From assembly GCF_023715845.1 (NCBI RefSeq), contig NZ_JAMBOR010000030.1:1-34788 (forward strand): a stretch of 34,788 nt of DNA, in the 5' to 3' direction. The notes beneath the pieces were generated by a model. It was not told where the DNA came from, ran no database searches, and saw nothing but the letters and a program-made list of their open reading frames with translations. The stretch comes from Fictibacillus phosphorivorans. Lineage in GTDB: Bacteria > Bacillota > Bacilli > Bacillales > Fictibacillaceae. Numbering within the stretch: the first letter of the stretch is position 1; the number at the start of each line of letters is the position of its first letter. A program made the position numbers and the translations under genes. This document shows, piece by piece, positions 8,523 to 15,750 of the stretch.

Positions 8523-9488
8523 ATGGAAGCTTATGCCAGACCAAGAGTGGTGGTCAGCAAATGTTTGGAGTTCGACGCTTGCCGCTACAATGGTGATGTG
8601 ATCTATAATGATGTGGTAAAAAAGTTAATGGATTACGTTGATTTTGTTCCTGTATGTCCGGAAGTAGAGATCGGCCTTGGAACACCAAGAGAGACGATTA
8701 GAATCGTAAAAAAAGAAGAGAATTATTTGCTTCTTCAACCTTCAACAAAACGGGACGTCACAAAAGAAATGACCTCATTCGCGGATACCTATCTTGCGGG
8801 CATACGAGATACAGACGGATTCATTTTAAAAACGCGTTCTCCATCATGCGGAGTAAAGGAAGTCAAAGTGTATGCGTCGACCGAAAAGGGTCCTGCGATC
8901 GGACATACAAGTGGCCTTTTTGGAGGAAAGGTCGAAGCCCTCTTTTCACATCTCGCCGTAGAAGAAGAAGGGAGACTGAATAACTTTACAATCCGCGACA
9001 GATTTTATACGAAACTGTTTACTTTAGCTTCTTTTCGCAGGTTGTTGCCTTTGGGGTTAGAGGCAGTAAAAGAATTTCACAAAAAAAATTACTACTTACT
9101 CATGGCATACAGCAAGCCGACCTTAAAGGTGATGAACCGGGTACTAAAAAATGTCGATGAGAACGGTGAAGAAGAGACCGTTGAGTTGTATCAAAAAGCA
9201 CTTCACAAATTGTTTAACCGTGCAGCCAGAAACGATTCGAACCGCAGGGTGGCCAGAGAAATTTTCAAAAGATTTGAATCTAAACTATCGATCAGAGAAG
9301 TGGCTTTCTTCGAAGAGCTTATGCAAAAATACGCAAACAAGAAAGAGCCGTTCTCAAGTATTACGACACTCTTAAAGTCACACGCGATCCGTTTTGAAGA
9401 TAACGAGATTTTAGAGCAGACGTTTTTTGCCCCATATCCTGAAATCCTGCTAGAGATCTCGGATTCAGGTAAAGGAAGAGATTATTAA
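8523..9488 (+). CDS. rudS: RudS-like tRNA 4-thiouridine desulfidase (DUF523 + DUF1722)
   Basis: A two-domain protein of 321 aa. Residues about 7-150 are a DUF523/TudS desulfidase domain, with candidate Fe-S ligands Cys14 (SKCLEFDAC), Cys45 (VCPEVEIGLGTPRE) and Cys109 (SPSCG). Residues about 195-310 are a DUF1722 domain (YYLLMAYSK... and FNRAARNDSNRR). TudS proteins remove sulfur from thiouracils through a [4Fe-4S] cluster, and the fused form has been described as RudS, which converts 4-thiouridine in tRNA back to uridine. That function is inferred from domain architecture. GAGGAG (8509-8514) lies 8 nt before ATG 8523. The gene overlaps the converging AEC permease gene by 24 nt. Confidence 0.82.
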   Translation: MEAYARPRVVVSKCLEFDACRYNGDVIYNDVVKKLMDYVDFVPVCPEVEIGLGTPRETIRIVKKEENYLLLQPSTKRDVTKEMTSFADTYLAGIRDTDGFILKTRSPSCGVKEVKVYASTEKGPAIGHTSGLFGGKVEALFSHLAVEEEGRLNNFTIRDRFYTKLFTLASFRRLLPLGLEAVKEFHKKNYYLLMAYSKPTLKVMNRVLKNVDENGEEETVELYQKALHKLFNRAARNDSNRRVAREIFKRFESKLSIREVAFFEELMQKYANKKEPFSSITTLLKSHAIRFEDNEILEQTFFAPYPEILLEISDSGKGRDY

Positions 9489-10409
9489 AAGGAAACTGTA
9501 TAATGCAGGAATGGATATATACGAAAGAATCGTACTTAAAGCAACACCAGCCGCTGCAAACGAAGCATCTTCTCCATAGCTTTGAGCATACATGGAAATC
9601 GTCGGAGCAGAGGGCATACCCGCTACTAAAAAGGCGACCGCAAATAGCTCGAACGGTAATGAAAATCGTAAGAACGGCAGGAGTAACAGCGGGAATAGAA
9701 TTAATTTATAAAAGGATGCCAACCAAAGCGTTTTGTCTTTTATAAACAGCTTTAAATCTGTAAGGGACATGCTGCCTAATAAGGACCCGATCAACAGCAT
9801 GGAGAGCGGTACGGTAGGTTTACCAGTCAGCTCTAACGTATTGGACACAACTTGTGGCAGAGTTCCGGGCAAAATCATTAATAATAACCCGGTTAGCGTA
9901 GCAATAACTCCCGAATTCAAAAAGACTTTCTTCCATTGAAAACTTTCGGCGCTCCTTGCGAAAAGGTAGATGGCATAGGTCCAGATATATAATAAATAGA
10001 TAAAATTAAAGAGAGTTCCATAGAATACGCCTTCTTTTCCAAATAATAAAAAACATACCGCGATACCAAGGAAGCCTTGGTTTCCAAAGATCATAATGCC
10101 TTCTAAGGCATTTTTCTTTTGCGCATCTGGCTTTACTTTTTTCACGGTAAAAGAGGATATTGTGGATGAGACAATGAGAACAAATGCTGACATGAAAGAA
10201 AGCCAGCCAAACTGAATAACATTTTCGACGGAAAAAGAAACATCCATTCCAAAGAGAATAAGTGCAGGCAGTGTAACGTTTAATATAACGGCCGTTAAAA
10301 TTCTTTCTGTACCGTCCGGCAATATGTCTTTTTTTCGAAGCATGTAACCGATGAGCGCAATGCTGTACAATAGTGTTAGTTCCTGTGTGAATTGAGCAAA
10401 CTGGTTCAT
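9465..10409 (-). CDS. AEC (auxin efflux carrier) family permease
   Basis: A membrane transporter of 314 aa with about ten hydrophobic helices in two groups of five. The half-repeat features NVTLPALILFGM (first half) and AGMPSAPTISMYAQSYGED (second half), and the GNQGFLGIAV segment, are typical of the AEC family, which includes bacterial malate/malonate-type carriers; the substrate here is unknown. ATG 10409 is preceded by GGAGGAAAG; readings further upstream run into the regulator gene. Divergent from a Crp/Fnr-type gene 76 nt away, which suggests control by it. Confidence 0.83.
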   Translation of the reverse strand: MNQFAQFTQELTLLYSIALIGYMLRKKDILPDGTERILTAVILNVTLPALILFGMDVSFSVENVIQFGWLSFMSAFVLIVSSTISSFTVKKVKPDAQKKNALEGIMIFGNQGFLGIAVCFLLFGKEGVFYGTLFNFIYLLYIWTYAIYLFARSAESFQWKKVFLNSGVIATLTGLLLMILPGTLPQVVSNTLELTGKPTVPLSMLLIGSLLGSMSLTDLKLFIKDKTLWLASFYKLILFPLLLLPFLRFSLPFELFAVAFLVAGMPSAPTISMYAQSYGEDASFAAAGVALSTILSYISIPALYSFLLIISSFT

Positions 10410-10424
10410 TTTGCATCTTTCCTC

Positions 10425-10444
10425 CCCATATAAAAAGATATGGG
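10425..10444. promoter_or_regulatory. Palindrome between AEC permease and Crp/Fnr genes
   Basis: CCCATAT (10425-10431) and ATATGGG (10438-10444) form a perfect 7-bp inverted repeat with a 6-nt spacer. It lies just upstream of the permease ribosome binding site. It could be an operator for the divergent regulator or a 5'-UTR hairpin. Confidence 0.4.
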
Positions 10445-10485
10445 CATAGGGTGGATTAGGTGAACACAGATGACGCAAAAGGGGG

Positions 10486-10995
10486 ATGAAGTTCTTCATG
10501 TTTATCGCAAAAGGAGAAACATTATTTAGACAAGGGGAAGAAGGTCCTCTATATAAACTAGATCAAGGATTATTAAAAATCGTCAGAGTGCATGAGGATG
10601 GAAGTCAGTTGTTATTGAATCTCATCGTTCCAGGCGAGGTGATTCCGCATCATTCACTAACCAGTCATAAAGAATACAACGGTTCCGCGATTGCGCTTTT
10701 ACCTTCAGAGGTTACAAGGATAGATCCAGTAGAGTGGTATAGATCTTTAGAGGAAGATCCTAAAGTCTATAAAGAAGTAGCGCACCTTTTAGAAACAAAA
10801 TTAAGGATGATGCAGCAAAGGATCAATCAGATGTCTACGTTAACGCCTGAAGGAAAGATCGTAAAGCTGCAAAAGTGGTTTGCGAGTTATTTTCCGGAAG
10901 TAGCAGTTGAGAAGGTATTAACTCAAGAGGAAATCGGGCAATTTGTTGGATTAAGAAGAGAAACGGTGAACCGGGTGTTAAAAAAACTTAAGTAA
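10486..10995 (+). CDS. Short Crp/Fnr-family transcriptional regulator
   Basis: A transcription factor of up to 169 aa. Residues about 7-85 form a shortened cyclic-nucleotide-binding-like beta-barrel (GETLFRQGEEGPLY, then LIVPGEVIPHH); the usual cAMP-contact R-x-S-x-E type signature is not seen, so cAMP binding is unlikely. A dimerisation helix follows (TKLRMMQQRINQM). The C-terminal winged helix contains LTQEEIGQFVGLRRETVNRV. The family is usually 210-230 aa, so the N-terminus is short. The start is uncertain: ATG 10486 directly abuts GGGGG, and ATG 10498 has it 12 nt upstream. Likely target: the divergent permease gene, or the secreted-protein gene downstream. Confidence 0.82.
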   Translation: MKFFMFIAKGETLFRQGEEGPLYKLDQGLLKIVRVHEDGSQLLLNLIVPGEVIPHHSLTSHKEYNGSAIALLPSEVTRIDPVEWYRSLEEDPKVYKEVAHLLETKLRMMQQRINQMSTLTPEGKIVKLQKWFASYFPEVAVEKVLTQEEIGQFVGLRRETVNRVLKKLK

Positions 10996-11017
10996 ATGTA
11001 AAAGAATTTACATACAT

Positions 11018-11036
11018 GTGAACGCAAGAAATTCAC
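11018..11036. promoter_or_regulatory. Inverted repeat GTGAA-N9-TTCAC after the regulator gene
   Basis: A perfect 5-bp inverted repeat with a 9-nt spacer, 46 nt before the start of the secreted coiled-coil gene. It loosely resembles Crp/Fnr half-sites (TGTGA/TCAC), but the spacing is not the standard six, so this is only a candidate operator. Confidence 0.25.
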
Positions 11037-11081
11037 TTCTTTAACAAAAGATACAAGTATAACAGTTAAGGAGTGATAGAA

Positions 11082-11582
11082 ATGAAAAGAATCTTACCGG
11101 CAGCGTTAGCGTTTGCTCTACTATCCAGTGGATCTGTAACGGTTTTTGCACAGCAGGCGGATAATGTTTCAGTCGTAAAAGAGAAAAGGCAACACCATTT
11201 TAGGCACATGAAAAACTTTGAAGCAGAGGTGCACAAGGCAAATGAGCTGAAGATCAAGCGTCTTGAAATCAAAAAAGAGATCGTTCAAAAGAAAGATCAG
11301 CTGTTCAGTCTTCACATTAAAGCGGCTGAGAGTGGAACTGAAAAAACAAGAAGCGAGAAAAAAGTAATCTGGCAGAATATGAAGCAGATTCATAAGGATC
11401 TGAGAACATTAAGAAAAGAGGCACACCAAACAAAAAGAGCTATGCATGAAGCGATGCGAGCCGATGACGAAAGACTTGCGAAAGAAAAAATGTCACAGTG
11501 GATAAATATCAACGAAAAGATCAATCAAAAGCTTAGTGAAAAATCTCAGAAATTAGATGAGATGATAAAGCAATATAATTAA
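11082..11582 (+). CDS. Secreted, highly charged coiled-coil protein
   Basis: A 166-residue protein with a clear signal peptide (MKRILPAALAFALLSSGS, cleavage expected after VFA at about residue 24). The mature part is almost all helical and rich in Lys, Glu and His (for example KRQHHFRHMKNFEAE), with long coiled-coil potential and no cysteine. I do not recognise the family; its size and shape recall Spy/CpxP-type periplasmic chaperones, but this is only an analogy. ATG 11082 has AAGGAG 8 nt upstream. It lies downstream of the Crp/Fnr gene with its own likely promoter and ends at a strong terminator. Confidence 0.78.
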   Translation: MKRILPAALAFALLSSGSVTVFAQQADNVSVVKEKRQHHFRHMKNFEAEVHKANELKIKRLEIKKEIVQKKDQLFSLHIKAAESGTEKTRSEKKVIWQNMKQIHKDLRTLRKEAHQTKRAMHEAMRADDERLAKEKMSQWININEKINQKLSEKSQKLDEMIKQYN

Positions 11583-11586
11583 AGAA

Positions 11587-11634
11587 AAAAGTGTTGAAGC
11601 GTGTTTCATAACGCCTCAACACTTTTCTTTTTTG
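11587..11634. terminator. Bidirectional terminator between converging genes
   Basis: AAAAGTGTTGA (11587-11597) pairs with TCAACACTTTT (11616-11626), extended inside by GCG/CGC, and followed by CTTTTTTG. The A-tract before the stem lets it work on the minus strand as well, for the riboswitch-controlled transporter gene. Confidence 0.92.
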
Positions 11635-11660
11635 TTATAAGGGGATAAAATAACCAGACA

Positions 11661-12359
11661 TTAAACGCTTGGTTTTTGAGCTTCTTCTGGGTGTTTGAAG
11701 CTTCTTGCTATATAAATAAAAGGTGTAGATGCTGCTGATACAACAAATTTAATCACATACGTTGTGAAGAAGATTTGAATCCATACGTCCCATGAAAAGA
11801 CACCGGCAAAGGCAATTATACAAAAGATGAATGTATCAATAAGCTGACTCACCATCGTACTGCCGTTATTACGAATCCAAAGCTGATCTGGACGAGAAAA
11901 TTTCTCTCTTAATTTAGCAAATAGCTTTACATCAAGATATTGGCTGACCAGATAAGCGGTTAAGCTTCCAAGTGCTAAACGCGGAAGTAAGCCAAAAATC
12001 GCTTCAAGGTGGGGCTGGGCAATATCACTTTCATGCGGTTCAAACACAAGAACGAGCTGCATGATGATGGTTGTCATCACAAGTGTGAAGAATCCAAACC
12101 ACACTGCTTTTCTAGCTTCTTTTTCACCGTATTTTTCGTTAATCAAATCTGTTGCTAGATAGATCGTCCCGTAAATCACATTACCGAGTGTCATAACAAG
12201 ACCAAACATCTCGATTGTTTTTACGACTTGCAAGTTCGCTAGGATGGTTGCAGCAGCGATCCAAGCGAATAGACCCATTTTCCCAAACCATTTATAGCAC
12301 AGTAAGAAGAGCACAAAATTAACGAGTGCAAAACCTACACCAAAATAAAAATTAAACAT
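11661..12359 (-). CDS. Queuosine-precursor transporter (YhhQ/VUT family)
   Basis: A six-helix membrane protein of 232 aa of the vitamin-uptake-transporter (YhhQ, DUF165) family, which imports queuosine precursors such as preQ0/preQ1. Family features visible are the loop YGTIYLATDLINEKYGEKEAR after the second or third helix, FEPH, and WIRNNGSTMVSQLIDTFIF near the end. ATG 12359 is preceded by AGGAGG at 7-12 nt; an upstream in-frame ATG lies inside the riboswitch and is not used. The preQ1 riboswitch in its leader strongly supports the substrate assignment, since preQ1 would repress translation when the precursor is plentiful. Confidence 0.94.
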   Translation of the reverse strand: MFNFYFGVGFALVNFVLFLLCYKWFGKMGLFAWIAAATILANLQVVKTIEMFGLVMTLGNVIYGTIYLATDLINEKYGEKEARKAVWFGFFTLVMTTIIMQLVLVFEPHESDIAQPHLEAIFGLLPRLALGSLTAYLVSQYLDVKLFAKLREKFSRPDQLWIRNNGSTMVSQLIDTFIFCIIAFAGVFSWDVWIQIFFTTYVIKFVVSAASTPFIYIARSFKHPEEAQKPSV

Positions 12360-12364
12360 AGAAT

Positions 12365-12405
12365 TCCTCCTAGTTTTGTTAACGCGGGAGTTTTCGAACC
12401 GCGAA
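12365..12405 (-). promoter_or_regulatory. Class-I preQ1 riboswitch
   Basis: On the minus strand, CGCGG-TTCGAAAACTC-CCGCG forms P1 (12383-12403) with the conserved TTC at the start of the loop. The A-rich tail AACAAAACTAGGAGG follows, so the pseudoknot includes the bases directly before and within the ribosome binding site. This fits translation-level repression by preQ1. Confidence 0.9.
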
Positions 12406-12428
12406 TGCATAATTGACAACAGTTTACC

Positions 12429-12457
12429 ATTATAAGTCAGTTTATATTAATAATCAA
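12429..12457 (-). promoter_or_regulatory. Promoter of the preQ1-controlled transporter
   Basis: Minus strand TTGATT (12457-12452) and TATAAT (12434-12429) are separated by exactly 17 nt. Transcription would start about 20 nt before the riboswitch. Confidence 0.75.
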
Positions 12458-12534
12458 TTGCTAGTTTGTTCCTGGAGGAGTTTTATTAAGCGCTGTTACT
12501 TTCTGAATATCTTTCTTTTTTTTTTATGCAAGTG

Positions 12535-12717
12535 AATTGGAGCGTAAGGTGCGAGATCCTCGAAAATGAAGAACACATTTTCTTCGTGCGATGTTTCGCT
12601 GACGAAGCTTTCCTTGTCCTATGGGACGAGCGGTCAGGTGGAGACTCCTAAAGGCGCAAAGCGGCAGGAGGCTTACCGCACGCCCCATGGAAAGCGAGCA
12701 CCTGGAGCGGAAATGAA
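12535..12717 (+). repeat. Dispersed intergenic repeat, copy B, with an insertion
   Basis: It has the same block order as copies at 1254-1382 and 24374-24500: AATTGGAGCG, GGTGCGAGATCCT, TGGGACGAGCGGTCAGGTG, GAGACTCCTAAAGGCGCAAA, then AAAGCGAGCACCTGGAGCGG. Between GAGATCCT and ATGGGAC it carries about 55 extra nt with hairpin potential (GAAGAA...TTCTTC and TTCGCTGACGAAGC) that the others lack. An 85-codon frame over it is not a gene. The 12360-12886 interval holds only this repeat, the riboswitch, its promoter and AT-rich DNA. Confidence 0.75.
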
Positions 12718-12886
12718 CCTCTCACAAGTTCTACAAAGTAAAGATCATTTATCCAAAAATTCGACAAAAATTTCCCAAGAAATAATAGGGCAACATTGCT
12801 TTATTAGAAATATAGAGGATTAAGTGGAAAACAATCAAATTAATAAAGAGTACACAAGTAAGATATTGAGCTGAGGGGGATTAGAA

Positions 12887-13453
12887 ATGGTTAGCATAGT
12901 AGATATTGTTCAATCACAAGTCATTTCCTCGATTAAAAATGAAAAGGATATAAAAAAAGCAATTGATTCAACAGCAAATATTACTTTTATCTTAACAGGA
13001 GACATTATTACAACAAAAGAATACATAGACCAATTAAAAGATGCCGGAAAAATAACATTCGTACATATGGATTTTATTGAGGGACTTGCCAATACAAGAA
13101 GTGCTATAACCTATATAGCTAAGGCTTGGAAACCACATGGTATCATTACGACCAAAAGCAATCTTATCAAATATGCAAAAGAAGAAGGGCTAATGACGAT
13201 ACAGCGTATCTTTCTCATAGATCGAAACGCCATAAAAAAAGGCATCGAAATTGCCCATAACTGTAAACCAGATGCTATTGAAGTATTACCAGGTTTGATG
13301 CCGACTGTTATTGACGAGTTAACGAATATAACAACCCTGCCCATCATTGCAGGAGGATTAATAAGCAGCAAAGAGGAAATCTTAAATGGACTTAAGGCGG
13401 GCGCTCTCGCTGTATCGTCTGGCGATCCAAACTTGTGGAATCTAGAATTATAG
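12887..13453 (+). CDS. glpP: Glycerol-3-phosphate-responsive antiterminator GlpP
   Basis: An RNA-binding regulator that, with glycerol-3-phosphate, prevents termination in leaders of glp genes in B. subtilis. The 188-aa length and the family segments FVHMDFIEGLANT, KPHGIITTKSNLI, TIQRIFLIDRNA, DAIEVLPGLMP and IIAGGLISSKEEI match GlpP along the whole protein. GAGGGGG lies a few nt before ATG 12887. In B. subtilis glpP heads the glpFKD region, but here no glpF, glpK or glpD follows; the next element is a GlpP-type leader and a large secreted-protein gene. No terminator other than that leader follows glpP, so read-through from glpP would pass through its own target. Confidence 0.93.
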   Translation: MVSIVDIVQSQVISSIKNEKDIKKAIDSTANITFILTGDIITTKEYIDQLKDAGKITFVHMDFIEGLANTRSAITYIAKAWKPHGIITTKSNLIKYAKEEGLMTIQRIFLIDRNAIKKGIEIAHNCKPDAIEVLPGLMPTVIDELTNITTLPIIAGGLISSKEEILNGLKAGALAVSSGDPNLWNLEL

Positions 13454-13502
13454 GTAAGAAATCCTGTTTTTTATAAATAGACTGAAAATTATAAATATTA
13501 TA

Positions 13503-13529
13503 TTGTGTTTTTAAATCTATTCCTATAAA
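13503..13529 (+). promoter_or_regulatory. Possible promoter between glpP and its leader
   Basis: TTGTGT (13503-13508) and TATAAA (13524-13529) have only a 15-nt spacer; a TATAAC at 13532-13537 is an alternative -10. A promoter is expected here because an antitermination leader starts about 30-60 nt downstream, but the match is weak. Confidence 0.3.
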
Positions 13530-13560
13530 ATTATAACCAAATCCTTACATACGAAATAGT

Positions 13561-13642
13561 CCTCAGGTAGAGAAGCGGAGAACCCTGTGACATTATTGGT
13601 ATTGCTTTCTAGCAATACTTTTAATCGTCATGGGTTTTTTTG
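13561..13642 (+). promoter_or_regulatory. GlpP-type antitermination leader 1
   Basis: The motif at 13566-13590 reads GGTAGAGA, three variable bases, then GGAGAACCCTGTGA; it matches the leader at 20601-20625 (minus) at 23 of 25 positions. It runs into a hairpin: AACCC/GGGTT outer stem, TGAC/GTCA, and inner GTATTGC/GCAATAC, followed by TTTTTTTG. The intrinsic terminator lies 50 nt before the secreted-protein gene and directly after glpP. The assignment to GlpP is inferred from the three shared copies and the neighbouring glpP. Confidence 0.82.
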
Positions 13643-13699
13643 TTTCTAAAAGTTCAACTCCATAAAGTGTAAGAACTTAAAATCGAAGGAGGAAATGAA

Positions 13700-15607
13700 A
13701 TGAGATTGAAAAAATGGATGATGTATATCGTTGCCTCTTTAATGGTTTTCGGGTGTGTGTTTTCATTCGCGCCAGTAAAGAAGTCTATTGCCTCTGAAAC
13801 GGGTCCGACCTTGTTAATCACAGAGTTAATACCGAATACGGATAATTATGCGGGGAAGGATGCTTTTGAGTATTTAGAAATCTATAATAATAGCGATGAA
13901 GAGGTAAATTTAGAAGGATACCGTATTCAATCAGAAAAAATGAACAAAGAGATTGATGGTTCTCTTATTATTAAACCTTGGTCCACTTACCTGTTTTGGA
14001 CAAGGACCTCTGATGTTAAGCCGATTACATTAGAAGCCTTTAATCACAACTATTTTGCGTCCTACAAAGATAAGTATGTTGGGGAAGGTGATTTAAGACT
14101 TTTAGATGATGTCCCTGGATTAGTTAATTCAGGAACACCTACAGTTAAGATTATTGACGCACAAGGGACTGAGGTGGTTAGAGCTATTTATACAGCGGAT
14201 GACGTCATCTTGAACAAAACAATCACATTTGGTTACCCTGAGGACGGAAGTTTGACTATGAAAAAGTTGAATGGTCCGCAAACCCCAACACCGGGCTGGG
14301 TTGTTCCTGGTCAACCAAGGCCAGTGTTAGATGAGGATCCACCTATGGTTCCAACTCCTATTACCTCACAAGCCGGGGCAGGTGAAATATCTCTATCCTG
14401 GGACTTGAACCCGGAGGCTGATATTTATCGTTATCATATTTATAAGAATGGGGTTTTTGAATACTCTGTTGATCCATCAAATAATAGGTTTACACTTTCT
14501 TATCTATTAGGAAACAAGGAGTATAGTCTTCAAATAGCTGCAGAAGATACTTCTGGAAATGTCTCTGAGAAGTCAGAACCTGTTATAGCCAGACCGTCTC
14601 ATCAATTGATTACACAGGAAGAACGGTCGCCACATATCAAAGATCCTAAGTATCAAGGGCTCTGGGATATAAGTGAAGATGGACCGGTCATTCCCGGTTT
14701 GGTTCAGGATTTAGTGCCTCAGGGAATCACGTATTATAAGAAAAAAGATTGGCTCATGACTGTCAATTATTTAGATGATGGGCGGCCGGGAACTTTAACA
14801 GTAACCAATGCAACAAGCGAAAAATTAATAAAATCGGTCTTATTGTATAACACGGATAGTACACCTTACACGGGCCATGCAGGAGGAATTACAGTCAGTA
14901 GGGACCATATATGGATTGCTTCTGAACAATTTCTATATGTGTTGAAGATCAGTGATCTCGTAAACGCTGAGAACAATGGTGAAATTCGGTTCATCAAACA
15001 GATACCTTTGCCAGTGGAAGCTGCTTATAATGTATACGATGAAGGAATCCTTTGGGTCGGAGAGTTTTATGAAGCGAGTGCATACCCTACAGACCCATCG
15101 CACCACATCATGAACCGAGATGGCGAAATGCACTATGCCTGGATGGCGGGATATGACCTTGAACGAAATAATGATATGTTATCGAAAGGTCATTGGAATG
15201 GAGACCCTTCTCGAACAGCGACTCCGGATTATGTTTTATCGACTACAGGTAAGGTACAGGGAGCAATTGTTCAAAAGAAGGGTATAGCACTAAGTACGTC
15301 TTATGGCAGAGGGAATGATAGTGTACTATATCGTTATGAACATCCGTTAAAAGAAGATCCCCATACTTCTGTTATGGTGAATGGAAAAGAGGTTCCATTG
15401 TGGTTCCTGGATGGTGCAACGGCTAAACCTCGAGCCAGTATAGAAGCCATTCCGATGCCTGAGGGAATTGTAGCGGTAAAAAAAGAACTTTATGTCCTTT
15501 TTGAATCGGGAGCTAATAAGTACAGGTATACAACAACTTTTCCGATGGAGAGAATGCTGAAAATTGATTTAAAGAAATTAATGAAAGATGACAAAGATAT
15601 TGAATAG
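13700..15607 (+). CDS. Large secreted protein: lamin-tail domain, FN3 domain and possible beta-propeller
   Basis: An exported 635-aa protein. Residues 1-31 look like a signal peptide (KKWMMYIVASLMVFGC...), with type I cleavage near SIAS; a lipid anchor at Cys19 is less likely. Residues about 36-150 form a lamin-tail (LTD) domain (LLITELIPNTDN, FEYLEIYN, VNLEGYRIQ). Residues about 213-300 are an FN3-like domain (AGAGEISLSWDLN... YRYHIYKNG). The C-terminal 300 residues are rich in beta strands with repeated HAGGITVSRDHIWIA, GILWVGEF and YVLFESGAN units that suggest a propeller. LTD domains often sit on extracellular nucleases or phosphoesterases, but no catalytic motif is certain here. AAGGAGG precedes ATG 13700. 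The GlpP-type leader places it with glycerol-phosphate metabolism. Confidence 0.82.
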   Translation: MRLKKWMMYIVASLMVFGCVFSFAPVKKSIASETGPTLLITELIPNTDNYAGKDAFEYLEIYNNSDEEVNLEGYRIQSEKMNKEIDGSLIIKPWSTYLFWTRTSDVKPITLEAFNHNYFASYKDKYVGEGDLRLLDDVPGLVNSGTPTVKIIDAQGTEVVRAIYTADDVILNKTITFGYPEDGSLTMKKLNGPQTPTPGWVVPGQPRPVLDEDPPMVPTPITSQAGAGEISLSWDLNPEADIYRYHIYKNGVFEYSVDPSNNRFTLSYLLGNKEYSLQIAAEDTSGNVSEKSEPVIARPSHQLITQEERSPHIKDPKYQGLWDISEDGPVIPGLVQDLVPQGITYYKKKDWLMTVNYLDDGRPGTLTVTNATSEKLIKSVLLYNTDSTPYTGHAGGITVSRDHIWIASEQFLYVLKISDLVNAENNGEIRFIKQIPLPVEAAYNVYDEGILWVGEFYEASAYPTDPSHHIMNRDGEMHYAWMAGYDLERNNDMLSKGHWNGDPSRTATPDYVLSTTGKVQGAIVQKKGIALSTSYGRGNDSVLYRYEHPLKEDPHTSVMVNGKEVPLWFLDGATAKPRASIEAIPMPEGIVAVKKELYVLFESGANKYRYTTTFPMERMLKIDLKKLMKDDKDIE

Positions 15608-15608
15608 A

Positions 15609-15643
15609 ACGAAAGAGGCTGACCAACGTCAGCCTTCTTTCGT
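15609..15643 (+). terminator. Strong hairpin after the secreted-protein gene
   Basis: ACGAAAGAGGCTGAC (15609-15623) pairs with GTCAGCCTTCTTTCGT (15628-15643) with one bulge and a 4-nt loop. There is no clear T-tract after it, so termination may be weak or the hairpin may stabilise the 3' end. Confidence 0.6.
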
Positions 15644-15705
15644 GAATAAAAGCATAAGGTCTTTGATTCATCCAATCGTATTTTTTTCTCCTATTTTATA
15701 TACAG

Positions 15706-15747
15706 AGGGGCTAGAACTCAAAAAGTTATGAGTTCAAGCCCCTTTTA
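15706..15747. terminator. Bidirectional terminator between converging operons
   Basis: AGGGGCTAGAACTCA (15706-15720) pairs with TGAGTTCAAGCCCCT (15729-15743) with one mismatch, followed by TTTATC. It lies between the stop codons of the plus-strand secreted protein and the minus-strand HAD gene and could serve both. Confidence 0.8.
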
Positions 15748-15750
15748 TCT

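Noticed and set aside
8392-8601. 69-codon plus-strand frame
   Set aside because: It overlaps the start regions of the NUDIX and RudS-like genes, has no ribosome binding site and reads as a low-likelihood protein.
10006-10416. 136-codon minus-strand frame beginning MQNEPVCSIHTG
   Set aside because: A frame-shifted shadow of the AEC permease gene; the permease frame has clear membrane helices and family motifs.
12566-12823. 85-codon open frame on the plus strand
   Set aside because: It lies over the dispersed repeat copy B, has no ribosome binding site, and its residues come from repeat blocks.
12887-15607. A classic glpFKD operon after glpP
   Set aside because: No aquaglyceroporin, glycerol kinase or glycerol-3-phosphate dehydrogenase sequence is present; the following gene is a secreted LTD protein.
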